From Pseudomonas bubulae (GTDB lineage Bacteria > Pseudomonadota > Gammaproteobacteria > Pseudomonadales > Pseudomonadaceae): a stretch of 64,000 nt of DNA. Both the position numbers and the translations under genes were made by a program. Position 1 is the stretch's first letter. Each line of letters starts with the position of its first letter. The DNA is taken from assembly GCF_900618535.1 (NCBI RefSeq), contig NZ_UYJA01000001.1, positions 1,302,001 to 1,366,000 of the forward strand, in the 5' to 3' direction. The notes under the pieces were generated by a model. That model was not told the origin of the DNA. It ran no database searches and worked only from the letters and a program-made list of their open reading frames with translations. Positions 42,618 through 52,869 of the stretch are shown piece by piece.

Positions 42618-42706
42618 CTGTGGGAGCGGGCTTGCTCGCGATAGCATCGCCCGGTGTTGTCTGACAGACCGAGCCGTCAGCATCGCGAGCAAGCCCGCTC
42701 CCACAG
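42618..42706. repeat. REP pair (BIME) between trhP and the dienelactone hydrolase gene
   Basis: CTGTGGGAGCGGGCTTGCTCGCGATAGCATC from 42618 and the inverted partner ending in CCCACAG at 42706. It lies between convergent genes. Confidence 0.92.
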
Positions 42707-42722
42707 ACTGTCGTGATTGCGA

Positions 42723-43451
42723 TTAATCGCGAAACACTTCATCCAGCAAGTTATGCATGGCGGTGAACGCCCGACCCGCAGTTTTGGCGTCGTACATCAT
42801 CTTGCCCGGCACATTGGCGTGGGGGTCAGTGAACGAATGCACTGCGCCGCCATAGCTGGTCAGTTGCCAGTCCACACCCGCCGCGTTCATCTCCGCCTCA
42901 AACGCTGGTAGCTGCTCGCTTGGCACCAACGGGTCAGACGCGCCGTGCAACACCAGCACCGAGCCCTTGATGCTCTGGGCATCGATCGGGTTAGGTGTGT
43001 CCAGGGTGCCGTGGAATGACACCGCAGCTTGCAACGGTGCACCACTGCGTGCCAGTTCCAGTGAACAGCACCCGCCAAAACAGAAACCAAAGGTTGCCAG
43101 CTTGTTGCTGTCGACCTGGGCCAGGCCCTGATTTTTCAGCATGTCATACGCTGCCCACATACGCTTGCGCAGCAAGGCACGGTCATTCTTGAGCGGCATC
43201 ATCGCCGCACCGGCTTCGTCGGCGTTGCCGGGCCGGGTGCCCTGGCCATACAAATCGGCGATCAGTACCACATAACCCTGTTCTGCCACCGACTTGGCAA
43301 TCTCTTCGGCGCCTGCGCTGATGCCCATCCAGTTGGGCGCCATCAGCAAACCCGGCAACGGGTCTTCACGGCTCGGATCAAAGGCCAAACGGCCTTCGTA
43401 AGGTTGGCCGTCGATTTGATAAGCCACAGAGCTGACCGAAATGGATTTCAT
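42723..43451 (-). CDS. Dienelactone hydrolase family protein
   Basis: 242-residue alpha/beta hydrolase with the DLH triad visible: nucleophile C124 in FGFCFGG, D173 in GASDPLVP and H205 in GAVHSF. Also DLYGQGTRPGN, typical of the family. Substrate unknown; there is no aromatic degradation cluster nearby, so a role in chlorocatechol breakdown is unlikely. AGGAG lies about 6 nt before ATG 43451. It follows htpG on the same strand but behind a terminator. Confidence 0.92.
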   Translation of the reverse strand: MKSISVSSVAYQIDGQPYEGRLAFDPSREDPLPGLLMAPNWMGISAGAEEIAKSVAEQGYVVLIADLYGQGTRPGNADEAGAAMMPLKNDRALLRKRMWAAYDMLKNQGLAQVDSNKLATFGFCFGGCCSLELARSGAPLQAAVSFHGTLDTPNPIDAQSIKGSVLVLHGASDPLVPSEQLPAFEAEMNAAGVDWQLTSYGGAVHSFTDPHANVPGKMMYDAKTAGRAFTAMHNLLDEVFRD

Positions 43452-43473
43452 CAAAAACTCCTGAATTTGAAAC

Positions 43474-43500
43474 AAAAAAAACCCGCCGAAGCGGGTTTTT
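43474..43500 (-). terminator. Terminator of htpG
   Basis: Stem ACCCGC/GCGGGT with extending A/T pairs (43477-43486 with 43491-43500); on the minus strand the stem is followed by a run of T. It ends 9 bp after the htpG stop and overlaps the leader of the next gene. Confidence 0.88.
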
Positions 43501-43509
43501 ATAGCGCGG

Positions 43510-45414
43510 TTAGACCGACAACTCTACTAACAATTTGTTTAGCCGACGGACATAGGCCGCAGGGTCTTTCAAACTGTCACCGGCTGCCAGGGCTGCCTGA
43601 TCGAAGAGGATGTGCGACAGGTCGCCAAAACGCTCTTCACTCTGCTCAGCATCGAGTTTCTCGATCAGCGGGTGAGCCGGGTTGAACTCGAAGATAGGCT
43701 TGGACTCAGGCACTTTTTGACCGCTGGCTTCGAGGATCTGACGCATTTGCATGCCCAGATCCTGCTCACCAATGGCAAGAATCGCCGGGGAATCAGTCAG
43801 ACGATGCGACACGCGCACTTCGCTGACGCTCTCACCCAAGGCAGCCTTGATGCGCTCCACCAGACCTTCTTTGGCCTTGGCCACTTCTTCTGCGGCTTTC
43901 TTGTCCTCTTCCGAGTCCAGATTGCCCAGGTCGAGGTCACCACGGGCCACGTCGACAAAGCTCTTGCCGTCGAAGTCGCTGAGGTAGCTCATCAGCCACT
44001 CGTCGATGCGGTCGGTCAGCAGCAGGACTTCGATGCCTTTTTTGCGGAAGACTTCGAGGTGCGGGCTGTTTTTAACCTGCGCGTAGGTTTCGCCGGTCAG
44101 GTAGTAAATCTTGTCCTGACCTTCCTTGGCGCGGGCCAGGTAGTCGGTCAAGGAAACATTCTGTTCGCCGTCGTCGCCGTGGGTCGAAGCAAAACGCAGC
44201 AGACCGGCGATTTTTTCTTTGTTGGCGAAATCTTCGGCCGGACCTTCTTTCATCACCTGGCCGAAGTTTTTCCAGAAGCCCTGATATTTCTCAGGCTCGT
44301 TCTTCGCCAGTTTTTCCAGCATGTCGAGTACACGCTTGGTCAGCGCCGTCTTCATCGAGTCGATGATCGGGTCTTTTTGCAGGATTTCCCGCGACACGTT
44401 CAGCGACAGGTCGTTGGAGTCGATCACGCCCTTGATAAAGCGCAGGTACAGCGGCAGGAACGACTCGGCCTGATCCATCACGAAGACACGCTGCACATAC
44501 AGCTTCAGGCCTTTAGGCGCTTCACGCTGGTACAGATCAAACGGTGCACGGGCCGGAACGTAGAGCAGCGAGCTGTATTCAAGCTTGCCCTCAACCTTGT
44601 TGTGGCTCCAGGCCAGCGGGTTCTCGTAGTCATGGGCAATGTGCTTGTAGAACTCCTGATATTCCTCGTCCTTTACTTCAGTACGAGGACGGGTCCACAG
44701 AGCACTTGCCCGGTTGACGGTTTCCCATTCCAGTGCAGGCGCTTCTTCGCCTTCGGCAACGGTCTGCTCTTTAGGCAGTTCGATAGGCAGGGCGATATGG
44801 TCGGAGTACTTCTTGATGATGTTGCGCAGGCGCCAGCCGTCAGCGAATTCGGATTCGCCAGGCTTGAGGTGCAGCACGATTTTGGTGCCGCGGTCGGCCT
44901 TCTCGACGGTGGCCACTTCAAACTCGCCTTCGCCCTTCGAAGACCAGTGCACGCCCTCGCTTGCCGGGGTACCGGCACGGCGGCTGTACACGTCAACCTT
45001 GTCGGCAACGATAAAGGCCGAGTAGAAACCCACGCCGAACTGACCGATCAGGTGCGAATCTTTTTTCTGGTCGCCGGTGAGGTTTTTCATGAAGTCGGCA
45101 GTGCCGGACTTGGCGATCGTACCCAGGTGGGTGATCACGTCATCGCGGTTCATGCCGATACCGTTGTCTTCGAGGGTGACGGTGTTGGCGTCTTTGTCGA
45201 AGCTCACACGGATTTTAAGCTCGGCACCGCCCTCCAGCAGATCTGGCTTGGACAGTGCTTCAAAACGTAATTTGTCGACAGCATCAGAGGCGTTCGAGAT
45301 CAGTTCGCGAAGGAAGATTTCCTTGTTGGAGTACAGCGAATGGATCATGAGGTGCAGCAGTTGCTTGACCTCGGTCTGGAAGCCCAGGGTTTCTTTTTGA
45401 GTTTCCACGCTCAT
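43510..45414 (-). CDS. htpG: Molecular chaperone HtpG (Hsp90)
   Basis: 634-residue cytoplasmic Hsp90. N-terminal GHKL ATPase motifs are present: [17 protein letters not shown] (ATP-lid Asn/Asp), DNGIGM and [11 protein letters not shown]; middle domain [42 protein letters not shown] with the catalytic Arg; C-terminal dimerisation domain. ATG 45414 gives the usual [24 protein letters not shown] lies 10 nt upstream. A sigma-32 type promoter is visible upstream (45481-45508). Confidence 0.98.
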   Translation of the reverse strand: MSVETQKETLGFQTEVKQLLHLMIHSLYSNKEIFLRELISNASDAVDKLRFEALSKPDLLEGGAELKIRVSFDKDANTVTLEDNGIGMNRDDVITHLGTIAKSGTADFMKNLTGDQKKDSHLIGQFGVGFYSAFIVADKVDVYSRRAGTPASEGVHWSSKGEGEFEVATVEKADRGTKIVLHLKPGESEFADGWRLRNIIKKYSDHIALPIELPKEQTVAEGEEAPALEWETVNRASALWTRPRTEVKDEEYQEFYKHIAHDYENPLAWSHNKVEGKLEYSSLLYVPARAPFDLYQREAPKGLKLYVQRVFVMDQAESFLPLYLRFIKGVIDSNDLSLNVSREILQKDPIIDSMKTALTKRVLDMLEKLAKNEPEKYQGFWKNFGQVMKEGPAEDFANKEKIAGLLRFASTHGDDGEQNVSLTDYLARAKEGQDKIYYLTGETYAQVKNSPHLEVFRKKGIEVLLLTDRIDEWLMSYLSDFDGKSFVDVARGDLDLGNLDSEEDKKAAEEVAKAKEGLVERIKAALGESVSEVRVSHRLTDSPAILAIGEQDLGMQMRQILEASGQKVPESKPIFEFNPAHPLIEKLDAEQSEERFGDLSHILFDQAALAAGDSLKDPAAYVRRLNKLLVELSV

Positions 45415-45480
45415 TGTTATCAAACTCCGATTGGATGGCAGTGGCCACGCCCGTAAGGGTTAGCGGCGGGATGTGATGAA

Positions 45481-45508
45481 AGTTGGGGCCAATGATGCAA
45501 ATTTCAAG
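45481..45508 (-). promoter_or_regulatory. Sigma-32 heat-shock promoter of htpG
   Basis: On the minus strand: CTTGAAA (45508-45502), 13-nt spacer, CCCCAACT (45488-45481), close to the consensus CTTGAAA-N11-16-CCCCATNT. The start codon is about 67 nt further on. Confidence 0.85.
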
Positions 45509-45646
45509 GGCCGAACCAGTGGCTCAAGTTTTTTACCAATATTTCCGCCCGCGCTGCTTTACTTATATATGTGTTCGAGCATGGAACTTAAGCCATCAGC
45601 CCATGCTCAAACGCCCCGTAGATCTACTCATAAGGAGAAACACCCC

Positions 45647-45916
45647 ATGCGTAATACTTTTGCTGTTGCCTTGATGCTGGCTGCTTCGCTTGGCCTGGCT
45701 GCCTGCGACAAAAAATCCGAAGACAAAGCCCAGGACGCTGCCCAGCATTCTGAGCAAGCGCAAGAAAAAATGTCTGAAGCACAAGACAAAGTAAACGACG
45801 CGGCCAAAGAGAACGCCGAAGCTGCAAAAGCACAAGCCGAGTCCAATAAAGCCGCTGCTGAAGAAGCCGGCCAGACTGCTCCGGTTGCACCTGCGGCAAC
45901 TACAGAAAGCAAGTAA
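45647..45916 (+). CDS. Small Ala/Glu/Lys-rich lipoprotein, function unknown
   Basis: 89-residue protein with a lipoprotein signal peptide: MRNTFAVALMLAASLGLAAC, lipobox LAAC with C20 as the lipidated residue, followed by DKKSEDK. Residues about 25-75 are rich in A, E, K and Q with no helix breakers (QAQEKMSEAQDKVNDAAKEN), so a long coiled-coil-like helix is likely. It ends in an Ala/Pro/Thr tail. Similar small lipoproteins are common in pseudomonads. AAGGAG is 9 nt before the ATG. It is divergent from htpG. Confidence 0.82.
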   Translation: MRNTFAVALMLAASLGLAACDKKSEDKAQDAAQHSEQAQEKMSEAQDKVNDAAKENAEAAKAQAESNKAAAEEAGQTAPVAPAATTESK

Positions 45917-45940
45917 CACGACTTTCTGCGATATAAAACC

Positions 45941-45965
45941 AAGCCCGCCAAGTGCGGGCTTTGTT
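45941..45965 (+). terminator. Terminator of the small lipoprotein gene
   Basis: Stem AAGCCCGC (45941-45948) with GCGGGCTT (45954-45961), followed by TTTGTTG context (short T run). Confidence 0.7.
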
Positions 45966-46015
45966 GTATCTGAACGTTAATGGCTAGTGTTTGCATGCTT
46001 GAACACACGCCCATT

Positions 46016-46054
46016 AAAAAAGCCCTGCATCCATTAAGATGCAGGGCTTTTTTA
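46016..46054. terminator. Bidirectional terminator, brnQ side
   Basis: A long stem around AAAAAGCCCTGCATC and GATGCAGGGCTTTTT (46017-46031 with 46038-46052), flanked by A and T tracts so that it can act on both strands. It lies 34 bp after the brnQ stop. Confidence 0.88.
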
Positions 46055-46087
46055 TTGACTCGGCAACGCTTTTGGCGAACCGGGTAA

Positions 46088-47401
46088 TTACGCCATTGCT
46101 TCAACTCGTTTGCCCAGCAGACGGTCGCAGATAACTGCGCCCAGCAGGGTCACAAGACTAGGCACCAGCCACGCCAGGCCCTGCTCGCTAAATGGCATAT
46201 TGGCCAATTGGGCCGGAATCCACTCACCCAGGCCAGCACCTTTAAGCGCGTCGATCGAGCCAAAGAAGAACGACACCAGCATGACCGGACCAACGATCCG
46301 GCTCTGGGCATTCCACAGGCCTTTGCAGAAACTCAGCGCCACCAACACGATGCAAGGCGGGTAGATCGCCGTCAGCAACGGGATGGAAAACGCAATCAAC
46401 TGGGTCAAGCCAAGGTTCGACACGGCCAGCGAAAACAGCGCAAGGATGATCACCAGCGTCTTGTAAGACAGTGGCAGCACAGTACTGAAGTATTCAGCGC
46501 AGGCACAGGTCAGGCCAACGGCCGTTACCAGGCAAGCCAGTGCAATCAGTACGGCAAGGAAACCGCTGCCCAGCGAACCGAAGGTGTGTTGTACATAGGC
46601 GTGCAGTACCGCCGCACCATTGGTTGCACCCGCCGCCACTTCATGGCTGCCCGCACCCAGGCGGAACAGGCTGATGTAGACCAGCGCCAGGCCGACACCG
46701 GCGATCAGGCCGGCAATGATGGCGTAGCGGGTAATCAGCTTGGGTGATTCAACACCACGGGAACGGATGGCATTCACGATCACGATACCGAACACCAGCG
46801 CACCCAGGGTATCCATGGTCAAGTAGCCATTGATAAAACCCTGGGAGAACGGTGCGGCCACGTACTCGGGGGTCGCGACGCCAACATCACCTGCAGGCAA
46901 GGCAACGGCAGCAATGCCGAGAATGGCCAGGGCGATGATCTTCAACGGAGCAAGGAAGCGCCCTACCGTGTCCAGCAGGCGACCCGGGTACAACGACACG
47001 AAAAACACGATCAGGAAGTACACCGAGCTGTACAGAAACAGCGCCAGTGGGCTTTCACCGGTCAAAGGTGCCAGGCCGACTTCAAAGGATACGGTGGCGG
47101 TACGCGGGGTCGCGAACAACGGGCCAACAGCCAGATAGGCCACGGCTGCCAACAAGCCCCCGGCGATCTTGCCGATCGGGCTGCTCAGTGCGTCCATGCC
47201 GCCACCGACCTTGGCCAGGGCAATAACGGTGACTACCGGCAGACCGACTGCGGTGATCAGGAAGCCCAATGCAGCCATCCAGACGTTAGGTCCGGCCTGC
47301 AGGCCAACGATTGGCGGGAAAATGATGTTGCCTGCCCCAACGAACAGGGCAAAAGTCATAAACCCAAGTGCCAGGATGTCCTGGCCTTTCAATACTTTCA
47401 T
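46088..47401 (-). CDS. brnQ: Branched-chain amino acid:cation symporter
   Basis: 437-residue inner-membrane carrier of the LIVCS family with about 12 helices, the same length as Pseudomonas BraB/BraZ. Family blocks: [32 protein letters not shown] (N-terminus), [49 protein letters not shown] and [18 protein letters not shown]. Imports Leu, Ile and Val with Na+ or H+. The ribosome binding site is weak (GGTATTTCCGTA before ATG). Monocistronic by position. Confidence 0.95.
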   Translation of the reverse strand: MKVLKGQDILALGFMTFALFVGAGNIIFPPIVGLQAGPNVWMAALGFLITAVGLPVVTVIALAKVGGGMDALSSPIGKIAGGLLAAVAYLAVGPLFATPRTATVSFEVGLAPLTGESPLALFLYSSVYFLIVFFVSLYPGRLLDTVGRFLAPLKIIALAILGIAAVALPAGDVGVATPEYVAAPFSQGFINGYLTMDTLGALVFGIVIVNAIRSRGVESPKLITRYAIIAGLIAGVGLALVYISLFRLGAGSHEVAAGATNGAAVLHAYVQHTFGSLGSGFLAVLIALACLVTAVGLTCACAEYFSTVLPLSYKTLVIILALFSLAVSNLGLTQLIAFSIPLLTAIYPPCIVLVALSFCKGLWNAQSRIVGPVMLVSFFFGSIDALKGAGLGEWIPAQLANMPFSEQGLAWLVPSLVTLLGAVICDRLLGKRVEAMA

Positions 47402-47681
47402 TACGGAAATACCACACTACTGAATCGGGATTTAGAGGGGAATTTCCCGTGCGGATGTGGGAAATGCTGTCGATCCGTATAAGACCAACCCTTCTAGCGC
47501 GTGGCTTCCTTTTGGGATGCACACGCAGAACTGCGGAATGCTGGCAAGATTACCGAGTTTTTTCCTACAGCGCACTGTTAGAGGGCGGACTGTCCGATGA
47601 ACGAACGCAGTTGTCGCCTGGACGACATCGAAAAATGCTTTGGTGTGGTCTTGCCTGCCCTGGATAGCTCAAAACCGCACG
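47402..47681. other. Upstream region of brnQ
   Basis: 280 bp without a supportable gene. An inverted repeat ATTTCCC (47442-47448) / GGGAAAT (47459-47465) lies about 40-65 bp before the brnQ start. The brnQ promoter must be here but I could not define it. Confidence 0.5.
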
Positions 47682-47711
47682 TTGTGGGAGCGGGCTTGCC
47701 CGCTCCCACAA
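47682..47711. repeat. Perfect REP palindrome between brnQ and sucD
   Basis: TTGTGGGAGCGGGC (47682-47695), TT, GCCCGCTCCCACAA (47698-47711): a perfect 14-bp inverted repeat of the REP core with only a 2-nt centre. Confidence 0.9.
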
Positions 47712-47735
47712 GGGTTTTGCTTGACCCCAAACGCA

Positions 47736-47761
47736 CAAAGGCCACCCGAAGGTGGCCTTTG
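47736..47761 (-). terminator. Terminator of the sdh-suc block
   Basis: Perfect 11-bp stem CAAAGGCCACC (47736-47746) with GGTGGCCTTTG (47751-47761), loop CGAA (TTCG on the transcribed strand), 30 bp after sucD. The following T run is short. Confidence 0.75.
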
Positions 47762-47791
47762 CCTGGTAGAGCAGTCAGTTAAGCGCGAGGC

Positions 47792-48673
47792 TTACTTCAT
47801 TGCCCAGCCAGTCAGCTCGGACAGAGCCTTGCCGATGTCTGCCAGCGAACGCACGGTTTTTACGCCTGCGTCTTCCAGGGCAGCAAACTTCTCGTCTGCA
47901 GTACCCTTGCCGCCAGAGATGATTGCGCCTGCGTGGCCCATGCGCTTGCCTGGAGGGGCAGTCACACCAGCGATGTAGGAAACAACCGGCTTGGTCACGT
48001 TTGCCTTGATGTAGGCAGCCGCTTCTTCTTCAGCCGAACCGCCGATCTCACCGATCATAACGATCGCTTCGGTCTTCGGGTCTTCCTGGAACAGCTTCAG
48101 GATGTCGATGAAGTTGGAACCAGGGATCGGGTCACCACCGATGCCTACGCAAGTCGACTGGCCGAAACCGGCGTCAGTGGTTTGCTTTACAGCTTCGTAA
48201 GTCAGGGTGCCGGAACGCGACACGATGCCTACTTTGCCTGGCAAGTGAATGTGACCTGGCATGATGCCGATCTTGCATTCGCCTGGCGTGATAACGCCCG
48301 GGCAGTTAGGGCCGATCAGGGTAACACCCAGTTCGTCGCACTTAACTTTGCAGTCCAGCATGTCCAGGGTAGGAATGCCTTCAGTGATGCACACGATCAG
48401 CTTGATGCCGCCGAACGCTGCTTCAAGGATGGAGTCCTTGCAGAAAGGAGCCGGTACGTAGATAACGCTGGCGGTTGCGCCAGTTGCTTCTACGGCTTCT
48501 TTCACGGTGTTGAAAACAGGCAGGTCCAGGTGAGTGGTGCCGCCTTTGCCCGGAGTAACGCCACCAACCATCTTGGTGCCGTATTCGATGGCTTGCTGGG
48601 TGTGGAAGCTGCCCTGCGAACCGGTGATGCCCTGGCAGATAACTTTGGTGTCTTTATTGATCAGGACGCTCAT
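47792..48673 (-). CDS. sucD: Succinyl-CoA synthetase alpha subunit
   Basis: 293 residues. Converts succinyl-CoA to succinate with ATP/GTP formation, together with SucC. The Rossmann CoA-binding start is [44 protein letters not shown]; the phosphorylated histidine is H247 in [35 protein letters not shown] is also typical. TAATG junction: the ATG shares a base with the sucC stop. Last gene of the block. Confidence 0.98.
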   Translation of the reverse strand: MSVLINKDTKVICQGITGSQGSFHTQQAIEYGTKMVGGVTPGKGGTTHLDLPVFNTVKEAVEATGATASVIYVPAPFCKDSILEAAFGGIKLIVCITEGIPTLDMLDCKVKCDELGVTLIGPNCPGVITPGECKIGIMPGHIHLPGKVGIVSRSGTLTYEAVKQTTDAGFGQSTCVGIGGDPIPGSNFIDILKLFQEDPKTEAIVMIGEIGGSAEEEAAAYIKANVTKPVVSYIAGVTAPPGKRMGHAGAIISGGKGTADEKFAALEDAGVKTVRSLADIGKALSELTGWAMK

Positions 48674-49839
48674 TACTTGCCCTCCGCAGCTTTAACAACT
48701 TGTTGAGCAGCGTCGGTCAAGCTGGTAGCAGCGATGATGTTCAAACCGCTTTCTGCCAGTACTTTAGCGCCCAGATCAGCGTTGTTGCCTTCAAGGCGCA
48801 CAACTACCGGGATTTTCACGCCGACTTCTTTCACTGCACCGATGATGCCTTCGGCAATCATGTCGCAACGAACGATGCCGCCGAAGATGTTAACCAGCAC
48901 TGCTGCGACATTGCTGTCGGACAGGATGATTTTGAACGCTTCGGTAACGCGTTCTTTGGTAGCACCACCGCCAACGTCGAGGAAGTTGGCTGGCTTGCCG
49001 CCATGCAGGTTAACGATGTCCATGGTGCCCATGGCCAGACCAGCGCCGTTAACCATGCAGCCGATGTTGCCTTCCAGCGCTACGTAGTTCAGTTCGAACT
49101 TGGCAGCGTGCGCTTCGCGCGGATCGTCTTGCGACGGATCGTGGAAAGTTTTCAGCTTAGGCTGACGGTACATGGCGTTTGCGTCGATGTTGATTTTGGC
49201 ATCGAGGCAGTGCAGATCGCCGTCAGTCTTGATAACCAGCGGGTTCACTTCCAGCAGGGCCAGATCGTGATCCTTGAACAGTTTGGCCAGACCTACGAAG
49301 ATCTTGGCGAACTGAGCAACTTGCTTGCCTTCCAGACCCAGCTGGAAAGCCAACTCGCGACCCTGGAATGGCTGTGCGCCAACCAGTGGATCGATCGTTG
49401 CTTTCAGAATTTTTTCTGGAGTGTCGTGAGCGATTTTCTCGATGTCCACGCCACCTTCGGTGGAAGCCATGAACACGATACGACGGCTCGAACGGTCAAC
49501 GACAGCGCCCAGGTACAGCTCTTTAGCGATATCAGTGCACGACTCAACCAGGATCTTGGTGACCGGCTGACCATTGGCGTCAGTCTGGTAAGTCACCAGA
49601 CGCTTGCCCAACCACTGTTGTGCGAATGCTTTAGCGTCTTCTTTGCTGCGAACCAGCTTAACGCCGCCCGCTTTACCGCGACCACCTGCGTGAACCTGGG
49701 CTTTTACAACCCATTCGGTCCCACCGATTTTGTCGCAAGCTTCTGCGGCTGCTTCCGGGGTGTCTACTGCATAACCCTTGGATACTGGCAGGCCGTATTC
49801 AGCGAACAGCTGCTTACCCTGATACTCGTGAAGATTCAT
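48673..49839 (-). CDS. sucC: Succinyl-CoA synthetase beta subunit
   Basis: 388 residues with an N-terminal ATP-grasp domain ([46 protein letters not shown]) and a C-terminal CoA-ligase domain ([22 protein letters not shown]). Works with SucD. It is separated from lpdG by 226 bp rich in inverted repeats and may have its own promoter or be controlled after transcription. Confidence 0.98.
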   Translation of the reverse strand: MNLHEYQGKQLFAEYGLPVSKGYAVDTPEAAAEACDKIGGTEWVVKAQVHAGGRGKAGGVKLVRSKEDAKAFAQQWLGKRLVTYQTDANGQPVTKILVESCTDIAKELYLGAVVDRSSRRIVFMASTEGGVDIEKIAHDTPEKILKATIDPLVGAQPFQGRELAFQLGLEGKQVAQFAKIFVGLAKLFKDHDLALLEVNPLVIKTDGDLHCLDAKINIDANAMYRQPKLKTFHDPSQDDPREAHAAKFELNYVALEGNIGCMVNGAGLAMGTMDIVNLHGGKPANFLDVGGGATKERVTEAFKIILSDSNVAAVLVNIFGGIVRCDMIAEGIIGAVKEVGVKIPVVVRLEGNNADLGAKVLAESGLNIIAATSLTDAAQQVVKAAEGK

Positions 49840-49879
49840 GCTTTTTACCGTCTTCGTTAGGTACTGCGCATTCGGCGCT

Positions 49880-50029
49880 GCACTACTATTAGTGCCGCAC
49901 CACCTGTGACTGCTGCTTGTGCTGTTTCAACAAACCCGACATCCGCTTGAGCGGAGCCGGGCCCGGTTAAAACAAGACAAGACTGCGTCCGGCGGAAGTT
50001 CCGCGGTGAGGCTTGCTAGCAAGGCTCAC
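49880..50029 (-). other. Junction lpdG-sucC with four inverted repeats
   Basis: Hairpins GCACTA/TAGTGC (49880-49895), TCCGC/GCGGA (49942-49955), CCGGGCCCGG (49957-49966, palindrome) and GTGAG.../...CTCAC around TTGCTAGCAA (50006-50029). None has a convincing T run, so they look like mRNA structure rather than a simple terminator. Confidence 0.6.
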
Positions 50030-50065
50030 GACGGGCAAACCGCCGTGGTTTCTTATTGTCTGGTC

Positions 50066-51606
<1,541 letters not shown>

Positions 51607-51607
51607 A

Positions 51608-52828
51608 TTAGATATCCAGCAGCAGACGAGCCGGGTCTTCCAGCAGGTTTTTGATTGCTACCAGGAAACTTACAGCTTCTTTGCCATCGATCAAGCGGTG
51701 ATCGTAAGACAGAGCCAAATACATCATCGGACGGATAACTACCTGACCGTTGACTGCCATTGGACGCTGAAGGATGTTGTGCATGCCCAGGATCGCGGCT
51801 TGCGGCGGGTTAACGATCGGGGTCGACATCATCGAACCGAAAGTACCACCGTTGGTGATAGTGAAAGTACCACCGGTCATTTCGTCGATCGACAGTTTGC
51901 CGTCACGGGCTTTTTTACCGTAGGCAGCGATGCCGCCTTCGATTTCAGCCAGGCTCATCAGTTCGGCGTTACGCAGAACCGGAACCACCAGACCACGGTC
52001 GCTGGAAACAGCTACACCGATGTCGGCGAAGCCGTGGTAAACGATGTCGGAACCGTCGATCGAGGCGTTAACGGCCGGGAAGCGTTTCAGTGCTTCGGTA
52101 GCTGCTTTCACGAAGAACGACATGAAGCCCAGGCGTACGCCGTTGTGGGACTTCTCGAACAGATCCTTGTACTTCGAACGCAGTGCCATGATTTCAGTCA
52201 TGTCCACTTCGTTGAAAGTGGTCAGCATCGCCATGTTCGACTGAGCTTCAACCAGACGCTTGGCCACGGTGGCACGAACGCGGGTCATCGGAACGCGTTT
52301 TTCTACGCGGTCGCCAGCAGCGAATACCGGAGCGGCAGCGGCAGGTGCAGCGGCCTTGGCCGGCGCAGCAGCAGGAGCGGCTTTTTTGGCAGCTACCGCA
52401 GCAACTACGTCTTCCTTGGTCACACGACCGCCTTTGCCAGTACCGGCAACGGAAGCGATGTTGATACCGTTTTCTTCAGCGATCTTGCGTGCAGCCGGAG
52501 CAGCAACAGGATCGTCTTCGCCATCGGCAGCAGGAGCAGCAGCCTGGGCGGCCGGTGCAGCGGCAGCAGCAGGAGCGGCAGCAGCAGCGCCGCCTTCAAC
52601 GATGGAGCCCAGCACTTCGTCGGACAGAACGGTGTCGCCTTCGTTCTTGACGATAGCGCCCAGCACGCCGTCAGCAGTGGCCAGTACTTCCAGCACTACC
52701 TTGTCGGTTTCGATGTCGACAATCAGGTCGTCGCGCTTTACAGCGTCGCCCGGTTGCTTGTGCCAGGTGGCAACGGTGCCATCGGCAACCGATTCCGGAA
52801 ATGTTGGGGCTTTGATCTCGATAGCCAT
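51608..52828 (-). CDS. sucB: Dihydrolipoyllysine succinyltransferase (E2 of 2-oxoglutarate dehydrogenase)
   Basis: 406 residues: one lipoyl domain (1-75, lipoylated K43 in [11 protein letters not shown]), an Ala/Pro-rich flexible linker, a peripheral-subunit binding domain (about 110-150, [34 protein letters not shown]), a second Ala/Pro linker, and the catalytic domain with H377 in [13 protein letters not shown]. Core of the complex, linked to SucA and LpdG. AAGGA lies 10 nt before the ATG. Confidence 0.98.
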   Translation of the reverse strand: MAIEIKAPTFPESVADGTVATWHKQPGDAVKRDDLIVDIETDKVVLEVLATADGVLGAIVKNEGDTVLSDEVLGSIVEGGAAAAAPAAAAAPAAQAAAPAADGEDDPVAAPAARKIAEENGINIASVAGTGKGGRVTKEDVVAAVAAKKAAPAAAPAKAAAPAAAAPVFAAGDRVEKRVPMTRVRATVAKRLVEAQSNMAMLTTFNEVDMTEIMALRSKYKDLFEKSHNGVRLGFMSFFVKAATEALKRFPAVNASIDGSDIVYHGFADIGVAVSSDRGLVVPVLRNAELMSLAEIEGGIAAYGKKARDGKLSIDEMTGGTFTITNGGTFGSMMSTPIVNPPQAAILGMHNILQRPMAVNGQVVIRPMMYLALSYDHRLIDGKEAVSFLVAIKNLLEDPARLLLDI

Positions 52829-52869
52829 GTTCTTTGGTTCCTTAAATTCGGTTTCAGTGCGCGAAGGCG

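Noticed and set aside
47597..47782. 61-codon open frame upstream of sucD
   Set aside because: Half of it is translated REP palindrome and sucD terminator.
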